Positions 47,514 through 56,196 are shown, numbered from the stretch's first letter. The stretch: 64,000 bases of DNA from an uncultured Fluviicola sp. (GCF_902168135.1 NZ_CABHOL010000024.1:178008-242007), one strand, 5' to 3'. The notes: generated by a model not told the origin, from the letters alone. Numbers and translations: made by a program.

Positions 47514-48053
47514 ATGGAAAAGCAAGTCATTTTAGATGAACAGCAGGTTCAGTTAACCATGAACCGTCTTGCTTATCAATTAATCGAAAATCACGACGAT
47601 TTCTCAAATACCGTACTAATCGGCTTGCAGCCGAGAGGGATTTTTGTGCTTGAAAGGCTGAAAGAAATCCTGGAAAACGTAAGGGGAGAAAAGGTTACCT
47701 GCGGTCAGCTGGATATTACTTTTTACCGGGATGATTTCCGGAGAAGAGAAAAACCTTTGATCCCTAGCACTACCAACATCGATTTTACAATTGAAGGAAA
47801 GAACGTGGTCTTAATCGATGATGTGCTTTACACCGGACGGACTATCCGTTCGGGATTGGATGCCTTAATGGCTTTCGGACGACCGCTTCGTGTTGAATTG
47901 ATGGTGCTGATCGACCGAAGATTCCAGCGCGATTTGCCTATCCAGGCAGATTATGTTGGGAAAGCTGTAGATACGCTGGATTCCGAGCGTGTAACTGTAG
48001 AGTGGAAGAGCAGTGAAGGAAAAGATAAAATTGTATTGTATACACCCGAATAA
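47514..48053 (+). CDS. pyrR: Pyrimidine operon regulator / uracil phosphoribosyltransferase PyrR
   Basis: A 179-aa phosphoribosyltransferase-fold protein. The PRPP loop VVLIDDVLYTGRTIRSGLDAL and the flexible RGIFVLERL region are as in PyrR. The conserved LMVLIDR with RELPI-like RDLPIQADYVGK completes the signature. PyrR converts uracil plus PRPP to UMP and in some bacteria binds RNA to attenuate pyrimidine genes. The ATG at 47514 is preferred to one at 47457 because a complete promoter overlaps the upstream extension. pyrB follows with the stop and start overlapping by one base. Confidence 0.92.
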   Translation: MEKQVILDEQQVQLTMNRLAYQLIENHDDFSNTVLIGLQPRGIFVLERLKEILENVRGEKVTCGQLDITFYRDDFRRREKPLIPSTTNIDFTIEGKNVVLIDDVLYTGRTIRSGLDALMAFGRPLRVELMVLIDRRFQRDLPIQADYVGKAVDTLDSERVTVEWKSSEGKDKIVLYTPE

Positions 48054-48982
48054 TGGAGCATTTAAGTGTTGATCATTTAGTTGGAATTCGAGACTTGACT
48101 CGTCAGGATATCGAATTGATCTTTAAAACTGCAGATAGTTTTAAGGAAGTTATTAATCGACCGATCAAAAAAGTTCCTTCTCTTCGAGATATTACGATAG
48201 CCAACCTGTTTTTTGAGAACTCTACCAGAACAAGGCTTTCTTTCGAATTAGCTGAAAAAAGACTTTCTGCAGATGTAGTGAACTTTTCTGCAAGTTCCAG
48301 TTCCGTAAAAAAAGGGGAAACATTGATTGATACGGTGAACAATATCCTTTCCATGAAAGTGGATATGGTCGTCATGCGTCATCCGAACCCGGGAGCAGCA
48401 AAATTCCTGTCCGAGAGAACCAATACCTGTGTGATTAACGCCGGTGACGGAACGCACGAACACCCAACGCAGGGTTTGCTGGATGCCTTTTCTATTCGTG
48501 AGAGATTGGGATCTGTGGAAGGAAAAAAAGTGGTGATTGTAGGTGATATCCTGCATTCTCGCGTAGCTTTATCCAATATTTATACACTTCAAAAATTGGG
48601 TGCAGAGGTGATGGTTTGCGGACCAACAACCCTGATCCCGAAATACATTCATACTTTAGGAATTCAGGTAGAACACAATCTCAGAAGGGCTTTGGAATGG
48701 TGCGATGTAGCAAATATGCTGCGCATTCAATTGGAAAGACAGGACATTCAGTACTTCCCGAGTTTGAGAGAATATTCCATGCAGTACGGTCTGAATAAAG
48801 AAATCCTCGACAGCCTGGATAAAGAAATTATTGTGATGCATCCCGGACCTATCAACCGCGGTGTGGAAATTACTTCTGATGTAGCTGACTCGAAGCAATC
48901 CATTATTCTTCAGCAAGTTGAGAATGGTGTAGCTGTGCGAATGGCGGTGATTTATTTGCTGGCTGCAAAGATCGGACGCTAA
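48053..48982 (+). CDS. pyrB: Aspartate carbamoyltransferase catalytic subunit
   Basis: PyrB catalyses carbamoyl phosphate plus aspartate to carbamoylaspartate, the first committed step of pyrimidine synthesis. 309 aa, normal. The carbamoyl phosphate motif FFENSTRTRLSFELA, the loop SSSVKKGETLIDT, HPTQGLLDAFSI and the aspartate-domain HPGPINRGVEI are present. It overlaps pyrR by one base, so the two are one operon. No pyrI-like regulatory subunit gene follows. Confidence 0.96.
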   Translation: MEHLSVDHLVGIRDLTRQDIELIFKTADSFKEVINRPIKKVPSLRDITIANLFFENSTRTRLSFELAEKRLSADVVNFSASSSSVKKGETLIDTVNNILSMKVDMVVMRHPNPGAAKFLSERTNTCVINAGDGTHEHPTQGLLDAFSIRERLGSVEGKKVVIVGDILHSRVALSNIYTLQKLGAEVMVCGPTTLIPKYIHTLGIQVEHNLRRALEWCDVANMLRIQLERQDIQYFPSLREYSMQYGLNKEILDSLDKEIIVMHPGPINRGVEITSDVADSKQSIILQQVENGVAVRMAVIYLLAAKIGR

Positions 48983-49047
48983 AGTCTTTTCGTTTTCAGG
49001 GGGCTGTGAAAGAATATTTTGTTACATTTGATAAACACTGTGGCAAC

Positions 49048-49386
49048 ATGAATTTTATTATTGCACAAGATACAAACTTTACTGTCATTCAGTCATCTGT
49101 TGAAAAACTGGATGCTTCTAATGCTCCTGATCTGAAAAGTGAATTACTTCTTCTAAGTAAAAACGGGGTAAACTGCATTATTTTAGATCTTTCCAAAACA
49201 AGATATTGTGATTCTTCCGGCTTGTCTGCTGTTCTGACTGCTAATCGTTTGTGTAAAGACACTAACGGACAATTTATTTTGTGCGGATTGCAGGAAAATG
49301 TTGCAAAAATGATCCGTATTGCTCAATTGGATAAGGTATTGAATATTTCCGAAACACTGGCTGAAGCGAAATCAGTCCTGATTTAG
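49048..49386 (+). CDS. STAS-domain anti-sigma factor antagonist
   Basis: 112 aa from the ATG at 49048 (an earlier TTG-type start is less likely). The STAS fold carries the phosphorylatable serine in the SpoIIAA motif CDSSGLSAVLTANR. The preceding strand VNCIILDLSKTRY and the helical end are typical. Such proteins bind an anti-sigma kinase when unphosphorylated and release a sigma factor or other target. The cognate kinase is not adjacent. The gene ends 3 nt before rnz, so it is co-transcribed with it. Confidence 0.88.
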   Translation: MNFIIAQDTNFTVIQSSVEKLDASNAPDLKSELLLLSKNGVNCIILDLSKTRYCDSSGLSAVLTANRLCKDTNGQFILCGLQENVAKMIRIAQLDKVLNISETLAEAKSVLI

Positions 49387-49389
49387 CCT

Positions 49390-50301
49390 ATGAACTTTGA
49401 AGTAACCATATTAGGTTCAGGCGCTGCTTTGCCAACTTCAAACAGGAATCCAACTTCACAATACGTTTATTGCAATGACCGCCATATCCTGATAGATTGC
49501 GGGGAAGGCACACAGGTCCAGCTACGCAAATACCATGTGCATATTCAGAAAATCAATCACATCTTAATTTCTCATCTTCACGGAGATCATTTCTTCGGAT
49601 TGGTAGGGCTTTTGAGCTCACTGCACCTGCTTGGAAGAGATAAAGGACTGACTATTTACGGTCCGCAGGAATTGGAACAAATTATCCGTCTGCAGCTTGA
49701 GGTTGGCGGAGCAAAGCTGGGATTCGATCTTCATTTCGTTCATCTCAATGGAAAAGAACACCGCCTGCTTTTTGAAGACAGGATGATTGAGATCTGGACA
49801 TTTCCTTTGAGTCACCGCATTCCGACGAATGGTTTCCTGATTAAGGAAAAGCCGAAAGAACGAAAACTGAATGCCGAACGCTTTGAGGAAGCCGGCTTGT
49901 CCTTAACGCTTATTCCGAAACTGAAACAAGGATTGGATGTGGAACTGGAGTCTGGGGAAATGATTTATTCCGAAGAATATACTTATCCTGCGAAATCAAG
50001 CAAATCTTACGCTTACTGTTCGGATACGATCTTTGATGAACGCATTGTTGATTACGTCAGGAATGTTAATGTGCTGTACCACGAAGCGACCTTTTTACAG
50101 GATAAACTAGATCGTGCGCAGCAAACCTTCCATACAACAGCTCAGCAGGCTGCTACAATTGCCAAACAGGCAGAAGTCGGGAAGTTGTTGCTCGGACACC
50201 TGAGTGCACGCTATGAAAACGGGTTGAAACACCTGGAAGAAGCTTCAGCGGTTTTTGAAAATGTAAGCGTGGTGGAAGACGGGGAAACCTACCTGATTTG
50301 A
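49390..50301 (+). CDS. rnz: Ribonuclease Z
   Basis: Endonuclease that removes the 3' trailer of tRNA precursors. A 303-aa metallo-beta-lactamase-fold protein with the metal motif SHLHGDHFFGL (HxHxDH), early glycine-rich GSGAALPTSNRNPTSQ, a further Asp in YCSDTIFDE and the His in LLGHLSARY. An exosite-like insertion lies at about residues 155-200 (KPKERKLNAERFEEAGL). 3 nt after the STAS gene. Followed by a hairpin with the GAGCG-type loop. Confidence 0.95.
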   Translation: MNFEVTILGSGAALPTSNRNPTSQYVYCNDRHILIDCGEGTQVQLRKYHVHIQKINHILISHLHGDHFFGLVGLLSSLHLLGRDKGLTIYGPQELEQIIRLQLEVGGAKLGFDLHFVHLNGKEHRLLFEDRMIEIWTFPLSHRIPTNGFLIKEKPKERKLNAERFEEAGLSLTLIPKLKQGLDVELESGEMIYSEEYTYPAKSSKSYAYCSDTIFDERIVDYVRNVNVLYHEATFLQDKLDRAQQTFHTTAQQAATIAKQAEVGKLLLGHLSARYENGLKHLEEASAVFENVSVVEDGETYLI

Positions 50302-50338
50302 AAAGTGCGTTTCGACTCCGCTCAACGACCTTTTCAAA
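50297..50338 (+). terminator. Hairpin terminator after rnz, inverted GAGCGGAGTCGA loop
   Basis: GAAAAGTGCGTT pairs with AACGACCTTTTC around the loop TCGACTCCGCTC (complement of GAGCGGAGTCGA). The stem has one 2-nt internal loop. It overlaps the rnz stop codon. Confidence 0.6.
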
Positions 50339-50395
50339 TTAAATTCGATTCAAGAACTCAAAGTAACTGTATGTCATTGTTTTAATAACTATCAG

Positions 50396-50426
50396 AAGGT
50401 GACTGAGCGAAGTCGAAGTCAACCTT
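50396..50426 (-). terminator. Hairpin terminator at the DinB gene end, GAGCGAAGTCGA loop
   Basis: AAGGTGACT and AGTCAACCTT (one bulged A) flank GAGCGAAGTCGA at 50405-50416. The right arm includes the DinB stop codon. Confidence 0.6.
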
Positions 50427-50859
50427 GTGTGATTCTCCTCAAATAATTGATCTGCCCCAAATGATATCCCAAATGGCTTGCTAACTTCATAATCATGTGT
50501 CCTGTCGTCATTGGATAACCGTAAGGCTCAAGCGGGTATTTCTTTTGAAAGTCTTCTTCTGTCAGCAAATCAATCACTTTATCCAGCATTTCGGCTGTTT
50601 CTGTCAGCTTACCGATCATTTCCTGTTTGGAAAGATAGCGCTCTGAAAACTCTGCATCGCGGTTACGAACGTATCCCGTTTCTCCCAACGTTGCACCGAT
50701 AAAGTGGTTCAGGTTCCCGATCAGGTGCTGCGTCAGATTCCCGATGGAATTGGTGATTCCTGGAAGGACAATCCAAAGTGTTTCTTCTTCACAAAGTGCT
50801 ATTTCCTTCGCTAAAGAATCCAAATCTTTTGTAAAGCAGCGGGCAAATTCGTGATTCAT
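50419..50859 (-). CDS. DinB family four-helix protein
   Basis: A 146-aa four-helix bundle. Motifs fit the DinB/DUF664-like family: NLTQHLIGNLNHFIGATLGETGYVRNRDAEF with His ligands, and late GHMIMKLASHLGYHLGQINYLRR with two more His, as in metal-binding bacillithiol transferase-like proteins. The reaction is unknown. The gene begins 4 nt after the acyltransferase gene on the minus strand, so it is the last gene of that operon. Confidence 0.85.
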   Translation of the reverse strand: MNHEFARCFTKDLDSLAKEIALCEEETLWIVLPGITNSIGNLTQHLIGNLNHFIGATLGETGYVRNRDAEFSERYLSKQEMIGKLTETAEMLDKVIDLLTEEDFQKKYPLEPYGYPMTTGHMIMKLASHLGYHLGQINYLRRITQG

Positions 50860-50863
50860 CTTT

Positions 50864-51778
50864 TCAATAAGTTAAATGGCGTTCCTTTTTATCCTGGTAA
50901 ACATCAGCAATCGTTACCAAAATACCTGTCTCCTCCACATTCCCGAAATCAGGGTTTACAGCTGTTCCAAAGGTTTTCATCGTTGGAGAAAGGTGCATGT
51001 AAATATTCACCAGGGGAGGAACGTTTTCGCCATGCTTACGAACAAAAGAATTCAGTACTTTGAACCCGTCTTTGAAATCCAGTCCTTTCAATTGTTCTTC
51101 CACAAAGGTGGTGTCGTACTCCGTCTTTAAAGGGTGATATGGTACCATCAGCTTTTCGGTATCCGGAAAATAATGATGCATGAAATGTAAGAGAAAATCA
51201 CGAGCTTCCCGGTTATAATTCGGGTACATAGTTACTTTACCGAAGAAATACTTCATCTCCGGATAAGTGATGGTCAAAGCTCCCAGGCCATCCCAGATAT
51301 TGTCCAGTGCAAATAAGCCTTTTCGCGGGTTTTGTGCCGGTTGATAATCCGGATGAACCCAGCTGCGCCCCAATTCACAGGTCGTTGGCATATATTCCTT
51401 AATGAAGCGTTCGCTAAAGTCAAAATAATGGGTGGTCGACAAATGGATCTCTCCGTGCTCATCAATGGCGTCCTTACATAAAATGAACCGGTACCCGCCA
51501 ATGATTACTTCATCTTCCGGATCCCATACGATCAATTGATTGTAACAGATTTCATCGGTATCGTATTCATCCAGGTCTAACTCTTCGCCTGTACCGCCTC
51601 CGGCAAAACGAAAAGTTACTTCACGCAGACGTCCGATTTCACGGACAATATTGGGTGCTGTGTGACAATTCACGAAATAGATCTCATTATCACCTTTGCG
51701 GGTAGTTCTTATCAGACCAACTTCAGCAAGTTCTTTTTTGATAAGCTCTTTGTCAACAGCAGGTATTATTGGCTTCAT
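50864..51778 (-). CDS. GlsB/OlsB-like amino-acid N-acyltransferase (GNAT fold)
   Basis: 304 aa from the ATG at 51778. The protein belongs to the acyltransferase group that contains OlsB (ornithine) and GlsB (glycine) lipid synthases. Visible features are REIGRLREVTFRFAGGGTGEELDLDEYD, QLIVWDPEDEVIIGGYRFI, ELGRSWVHPDYQPAQNPRKGLFALDN and ALTITYPEMKYFFGKVTMYPNY. It would transfer a 3-hydroxyacyl group from acyl-ACP to the amino group of glycine, ornithine or serine. The plsC-like gene lies 5 nt upstream in the operon and would add the second acyl chain, which matches the glsB-glsA arrangement of Bacteroides. The amino acid substrate is not decided by sequence. Confidence 0.78.
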   Translation of the reverse strand: MKPIIPAVDKELIKKELAEVGLIRTTRKGDNEIYFVNCHTAPNIVREIGRLREVTFRFAGGGTGEELDLDEYDTDEICYNQLIVWDPEDEVIIGGYRFILCKDAIDEHGEIHLSTTHYFDFSERFIKEYMPTTCELGRSWVHPDYQPAQNPRKGLFALDNIWDGLGALTITYPEMKYFFGKVTMYPNYNREARDFLLHFMHHYFPDTEKLMVPYHPLKTEYDTTFVEEQLKGLDFKDGFKVLNSFVRKHGENVPPLVNIYMHLSPTMKTFGTAVNPDFGNVEETGILVTIADVYQDKKERHLTY

Positions 51779-51783
51779 GTGTT

Positions 51784-52596
51784 TTAGTTCAATGTATAGA
51801 CGTGATTTCTGAACCATTCGGCCCATTCCACGTCTGAAATTTTTGTATCTAATGTTTTGGCTTCAATGGGTTTTCCAACTGTAAATTGGATGTGTTTACC
51901 CTTTTGACGGAACATTTCATCAGCCAGGTAAAGCATTTCTATATTTGCTTTTATACCGAGAAATTTACGAAAATTTGCCAAACGGTAAAAAAAGTTAGAC
52001 AATTCTCCGTCAATATGCACCGGAATAATAATTTGGTCATTGATCCGGGCTTGTTTTACAAATGCTTTTTTCCATTCCAGGTCTTTCACGACTCCTTTTT
52101 TCTTACGGCTCACCAATCCGGCAGGGAATACACAAACCAGCTGATCTGATGAAAATAAGGTGTTGACCTGAAGCAGGGAACTGCTTTTTGTCTTTCCATG
52201 TTTATTGATTCCCACAAAGATGTCCTTCAATGGTTCCAGGTTCAAAAGCAGATCATTAACAATGAATTTGATATCTGTGCGGTGATGGCGCAATCCGTCG
52301 ACCAATGCCATGGCATCCATTCCTCCGAGCGGATGGTTCATAACAATGACGCACTTTCCTGTTTTCGGAATGTTTTCTATACCTGAAATAGAGTAAGAAA
52401 CACCGATTTCAGCCAGTACATCCCTGCAAAAATCCTGGTTTTTAGTGTCGTGTGTATTCAGGAAATGATTGATTTCCTCCTGGTGAAGAATCCGCTCTAA
52501 ATAACGGATAATGAATCCCGGAATCCATTTGATTAAACGCGGATTCTTGCTTTGGATCAATCTCCGTACATTAATGAAATCTTCTTTTTGTTTCAT
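51784..52596 (-). CDS. PlsC/GlsA-like acyltransferase
   Basis: A 270-aa lysophospholipid-acyltransferase-like enzyme that would O-acylate the product of the neighbouring GlsB-like gene to give an aminolipid. The catalytic motif is NHPLGGMD: His88 and Asp94 are five residues apart, one more than the canonical HX4D. Other motifs are VCVFPAGLVSRKKKGVVKD (FPEG-like) and IIPVHIDG. The N-terminal helix is basic. Its ATG lies 4 nt from a TAnnTTTG box on the minus strand, so it is the first gene of the operon plsC-like, glsB-like, dinB-like. Confidence 0.82.
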   Translation of the reverse strand: MKQKEDFINVRRLIQSKNPRLIKWIPGFIIRYLERILHQEEINHFLNTHDTKNQDFCRDVLAEIGVSYSISGIENIPKTGKCVIVMNHPLGGMDAMALVDGLRHHRTDIKFIVNDLLLNLEPLKDIFVGINKHGKTKSSSLLQVNTLFSSDQLVCVFPAGLVSRKKKGVVKDLEWKKAFVKQARINDQIIIPVHIDGELSNFFYRLANFRKFLGIKANIEMLYLADEMFRQKGKHIQFTVGKPIEAKTLDTKISDVEWAEWFRNHVYTLN

Positions 52597-52600
52597 GCTG

Positions 52601-52608
52601 CAAAGTTA
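52601..52608 (-). promoter_or_regulatory. Promoter -7 box 4 nt before an ATG (leaderless signature)
   Basis: On the minus strand, TAACTTTG ends 4 nt upstream of the ATG of the plsC-like gene (52596). Confidence 0.5.
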
Positions 52609-52687
52609 ATAGGTATCTGCAAGTTGAACGTTAAAATTGTTAAAATGAAAATAACAACCGATAGTTCAAAACGTTTAAAAGATTAAA

Positions 52688-52799
52688 TGTTCAAATGTTC
52701 AAATGTTCAAATGTTCAAATGTTCAAATGTTCAAATAGAACCGCTAAAACACTTGAAAATTTTTGAACGTCTTTGAACTCTTTTGAACCATTGAACTTT
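52688..52799. repeat. TGTTCAAA octamer array (6 copies) with TTGAAC arm
   Basis: Six perfect TGTTCAAA copies (52688-52735), then an opposing arm (TTTTTGAACGTCTTTGAACTC, TTTTGAACCATTGAAC) ending at the stop of the DUF4249 gene. Same design as the element at 19898. Confidence 0.85.
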
Positions 52800-53753
52800 T
52801 TAAGGCACACAGTACAACGTATCAAACGAAGGTGAATACCCGGCCCACAAACCGATTGCGCCACCTTGTATATTGGTCGGAATAGTTGTTGGAGAGGCAA
52901 AGGGATTCCCTGCAGTACCAAGCTGCATATACTTTTTTTCCAAAAAATCGTAGGCGGCAGCATCGATCTTTGAGAATTTGATCACCACCGAATCGCCCTG
53001 TTTATAATAGCCTTTATCTGCATCGGCAACCGTTTCATCGTCCCAGGTAAACGGATTCTCATAGTAAAAATCGAAGGTTTGTCCACCAAAGAATTCATCG
53101 TCGATTACCGGACTGAATGTTGCTTTGAAAGCCGGATCTTTGGTATTTCCGTTCACCATGTTGATACGTTTTACTTCCCACATATAAGCATCAAATCCGG
53201 GTGGATCTGTTAAGGTTGCCCAGGAATAGCCATATCCCGGATTTGCTCCCGGATCCTGTTTCCAGTAGACCGAGTCCAGTGGAGTGGGATTGACAACCTG
53301 TGTTACTGAGGTAAAAACTTCGCCGTTCAATTCTACTTTTAAGGAATACGTTTTTCCGACTTGTCCCCAGATAGCGGTATTGAAAGTAGAATAAGCGCAT
53401 AAATGGTAATTGGCCAATTCATCTTCGGGAATACCGAATAATGCGGCAGCCATCGCTTCCGTTCCGGGAGGAAGGTTGTCTGAGCAAATTTCATCCAGTA
53501 CAACGCTTGTAGATCCGTCAGAAACGGTGACAATTGCTCCGGACTGAAAACTGTTCAAAAAAGCTTCCAGTGTGGTCGGAGAATAAATATCCTGTGTTTT
53601 TGAAATCAAAACAATAGGTGGCATTCCGGTTTCTATGCGTCCGTCGATGACCACTTTTTCTTCGAAACCGGGAATGTCAATCTTTACCTCCTTGGTACAG
53701 CTGCCAAGAACGAGGATCAGGCTAAATAAGGCAATTAAAACTCGAAATTCCAT
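52800..53753 (-). CDS. DUF4249 lipoprotein, TonB-receptor partner
   Basis: 317 aa with a lipobox (VLGSC, Cys19). The following sequence KEVKIDIPGFEEKVVIDGRIETGMPPIVLIS is typical of DUF4249: a beta-sandwich lipoprotein encoded beside TonB-dependent receptors in Bacteroidota. Its role is probably to cap or supply substrate to the receptor at the cell surface. Start ATG overlaps the end of the receptor gene by 19 nt, so translation is coupled. Confidence 0.85.
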   Translation of the reverse strand: MEFRVLIALFSLILVLGSCTKEVKIDIPGFEEKVVIDGRIETGMPPIVLISKTQDIYSPTTLEAFLNSFQSGAIVTVSDGSTSVVLDEICSDNLPPGTEAMAAALFGIPEDELANYHLCAYSTFNTAIWGQVGKTYSLKVELNGEVFTSVTQVVNPTPLDSVYWKQDPGANPGYGYSWATLTDPPGFDAYMWEVKRINMVNGNTKDPAFKATFSPVIDDEFFGGQTFDFYYENPFTWDDETVADADKGYYKQGDSVVIKFSKIDAAAYDFLEKKYMQLGTAGNPFASPTTIPTNIQGGAIGLWAGYSPSFDTLYCVP

Positions 53754-56128
53754 GTGACACTGGGTAAAATTGGAAATAAGGATACCTGTTTGACCGATAT
53801 TTTAAAATCGTTCGAAGTAATATTTCCCTCGTTATCAATATACAAAAAATAAGGGTTTGCTCGGTTGTAAACATTGTAGATAGAGAAAGCAACGTTCTGT
53901 CTGAATTTTTTTACGACTTCGATCTTTTCACCGGTTTTCTTGTCGATTTTTGTCTTCGTAGGCTTGTCATACCACGTTGCAGAAATGTCCAGTCGGTGAT
54001 AAGGGGCCATGCGCGTAGAATTTCGCGGGCCGTAATTGAATAACAAATCCTGGTTGTTGAAATACCAGCTGTTAGGAAGGGTCAAGGTATTTCCGGATGC
54101 ATAAATGAAAGAGAACCCGAATGTCCAGCGCTTATTCAGTTCGTAGGTTCCGACCAATGTCAGGTCGTGCCTTCTGTCGTACTTAGCCGGATATTTTACG
54201 TCCTGGATATCCGGGAAGAAGCGGTCTGATCTTGCCAGTGTATAACCGATCCACCCGGTGAGTTTTCCAAATGTCCGCTTGATAAAGAATTCGGCTCCGT
54301 AACTCCATCCGGTCCCGTAAACCAATAAATTATCCGTATTGTCATTGACATTGTCGGATGGCAATGCACCCTGTTTGAACTCGATAACGTTTTCCATTTT
54401 TTTATAATAGAGTTCAACGGATGTTTCCCATTTGTTGTCGTTGAAATTCCGGAAATACCCCAAACTTGCCTGCCAGCCTTTTTGAGGACGTGCTTTGTCT
54501 GTACTCGGGTACCAAATGTCGGTTGGAAGTGAGACAGCGCTCAGGCTTGCCAGGTGCACGTATTGATTGTTGTAAGTGAAACCTGCTTTGATAGAGCTTT
54601 TGTCCTTCAACAGGAATCGTGCAGAAATACGCGGCTCAAACCCGAAATAGGATTGAATGATTTCTCCTTTTTTATAGGTCTTTGTAGAGTCGGTGTGACC
54701 TGTAACTCCTTTATAGTAACGCGTAAACGGCCCCGTGAATTGGTACATACTTACGCGGATGCCGGCATTTACACGTAGCCAGGATGCAATATCTACTTCG
54801 TCCTGCACATAAATCCCGGATTCGTGGCTGAATAATTTTTGAGCCAAACCGGTATCGAAAACAACTTCATCCTGTGATGCGGAAACACTTGCCGGAGTGA
54901 AGGTGTGGAACAGATAATCTGCTCCCATTTTAATGGAATGGCGCGTATTCGGGAAATAAGAGAGCTCTACTTTACCTCCGTAATCACGAATTCCGGATTT
55001 CAATTCGAATTTGAACTGGTCCTGCTCGGACCCAAAACTAAACAGGTAATCCGTAAGTGTTGCAGTGGTATTCATGAATAATTTACTGCTGAACTGGTGA
55101 TTCCATCTAAGGGCTGCAATTCCATTACCCCAGGGCATTTTTACGCTGAAATCTTCTTTTTTATTCCCGAAATTGAAGAGATCTTTTCCATAATATCCGC
55201 TCAGGTAGATTTTGTCTTTCGGTCCAAGGCGGTAATTTAATTTAGCATTCAGGTCGTAGAAGAAATAGCTGGATCCGTAAAAAGCACTCGACTTCTTGAT
55301 GAAAGCTTTCATGAATAAATCTACGTATGTTCTTCTTGCTGAAACAATGAATGATCCTTTGTTCTTTACGATCGGGCCTTCCAAAGTTAAGCGAGAGGAA
55401 ATTAGGCCCAATCCACCGGTAACCTTAAATTTCTTATTGTTTCCTTCGTTCATATTTACCTCAAGCACTGATGAAAGTCTTCCACCGTAACTTGCGGGCA
55501 TGCTCCCTTTTATGAGGTTGACACTTTTGATAGCATCGGAATTAAAAACGGAGAAGAACCCGAAAAGGTGAGAAGCGTTGTAGACCTGTGCATTATCGAG
55601 TAAAACAAGGTTTTGGTCCGGACCGCCGCCGCGTACGTAAAATCCCTGGCCGCCTTCACTTACCGAAGAAACTCCGGGAAGCAGCTGGATCGTTTTCAAA
55701 ACATCTACTTCTCCCAGGAAAGCAGGCAGTTTCTTGATGACGTTAATATCGAGTTCGATCTGGCCGATCTTGGTTGAATTTACATTTTCTCCCTTTCGGG
55801 CATTGATTTCTACTTCATCTATCTGAGTGGTTTTACCCAATTCGGAGGTAATCGTGGTATCCTTTTTTAAATCAATGTTTAGGGTGTCGTTCGGAAGTCC
55901 CGCCCCGCGATAAATCAGCTGGTAAGAGCCTTTCGGGATTGTTAAAGAGTAAAACCCGAATTCGTTGGTAACAGCTCCTTTCTGGATGACCGGAACAAAA
56001 ACTTGTCCGCCAATAATGGGTTCTCCGGAGCTTCCTTCGTAGATGTAACCGCTGATGGTTGCGTTTCCCTGTCCCCGGGAAGCGGCGGCGGCAAAGAGAA
56101 ATAAGATTTGTATTGCCAGGGATTTCAT
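53735..56128 (-). CDS. TonB-dependent receptor with carboxypeptidase-like plug extension
   Basis: An outer-membrane transporter of 797 aa. A signal peptide is followed by a carboxypeptidase-regulatory-like domain (about 20-105, ISGYIYEGSSGEPIIGGQVFVP ... GAVTNEFGFYSLTIPKGSY). The TonB plug (residues 115-225: VKTIQLLPGVSSVSEGGQGFYVRGGGPDQNLVLLDNAQVYNASHL, short of the usual TonB box name but with the family RGG motif) and a 22-strand barrel follow, ending in an aromatic residue (VTWNFEF). The substrate is unknown. In Bacteroidota such receptors with DUF4249 partners often import peptides or iron-type ligands; that is inference. Confidence 0.88.
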   Translation of the reverse strand: MKSLAIQILFLFAAAASRGQGNATISGYIYEGSSGEPIIGGQVFVPVIQKGAVTNEFGFYSLTIPKGSYQLIYRGAGLPNDTLNIDLKKDTTITSELGKTTQIDEVEINARKGENVNSTKIGQIELDINVIKKLPAFLGEVDVLKTIQLLPGVSSVSEGGQGFYVRGGGPDQNLVLLDNAQVYNASHLFGFFSVFNSDAIKSVNLIKGSMPASYGGRLSSVLEVNMNEGNNKKFKVTGGLGLISSRLTLEGPIVKNKGSFIVSARRTYVDLFMKAFIKKSSAFYGSSYFFYDLNAKLNYRLGPKDKIYLSGYYGKDLFNFGNKKEDFSVKMPWGNGIAALRWNHQFSSKLFMNTTATLTDYLFSFGSEQDQFKFELKSGIRDYGGKVELSYFPNTRHSIKMGADYLFHTFTPASVSASQDEVVFDTGLAQKLFSHESGIYVQDEVDIASWLRVNAGIRVSMYQFTGPFTRYYKGVTGHTDSTKTYKKGEIIQSYFGFEPRISARFLLKDKSSIKAGFTYNNQYVHLASLSAVSLPTDIWYPSTDKARPQKGWQASLGYFRNFNDNKWETSVELYYKKMENVIEFKQGALPSDNVNDNTDNLLVYGTGWSYGAEFFIKRTFGKLTGWIGYTLARSDRFFPDIQDVKYPAKYDRRHDLTLVGTYELNKRWTFGFSFIYASGNTLTLPNSWYFNNQDLLFNYGPRNSTRMAPYHRLDISATWYDKPTKTKIDKKTGEKIEVVKKFRQNVAFSIYNVYNRANPYFLYIDNEGNITSNDFKISVKQVSLFPILPSVTWNFEF

Positions 56129-56196
56129 TCCAAAATTAGTGTGAACGAATTTAATGCTTTTATGTCAAATTAAACGGTGCTTTCCCTGCTTTTTCT

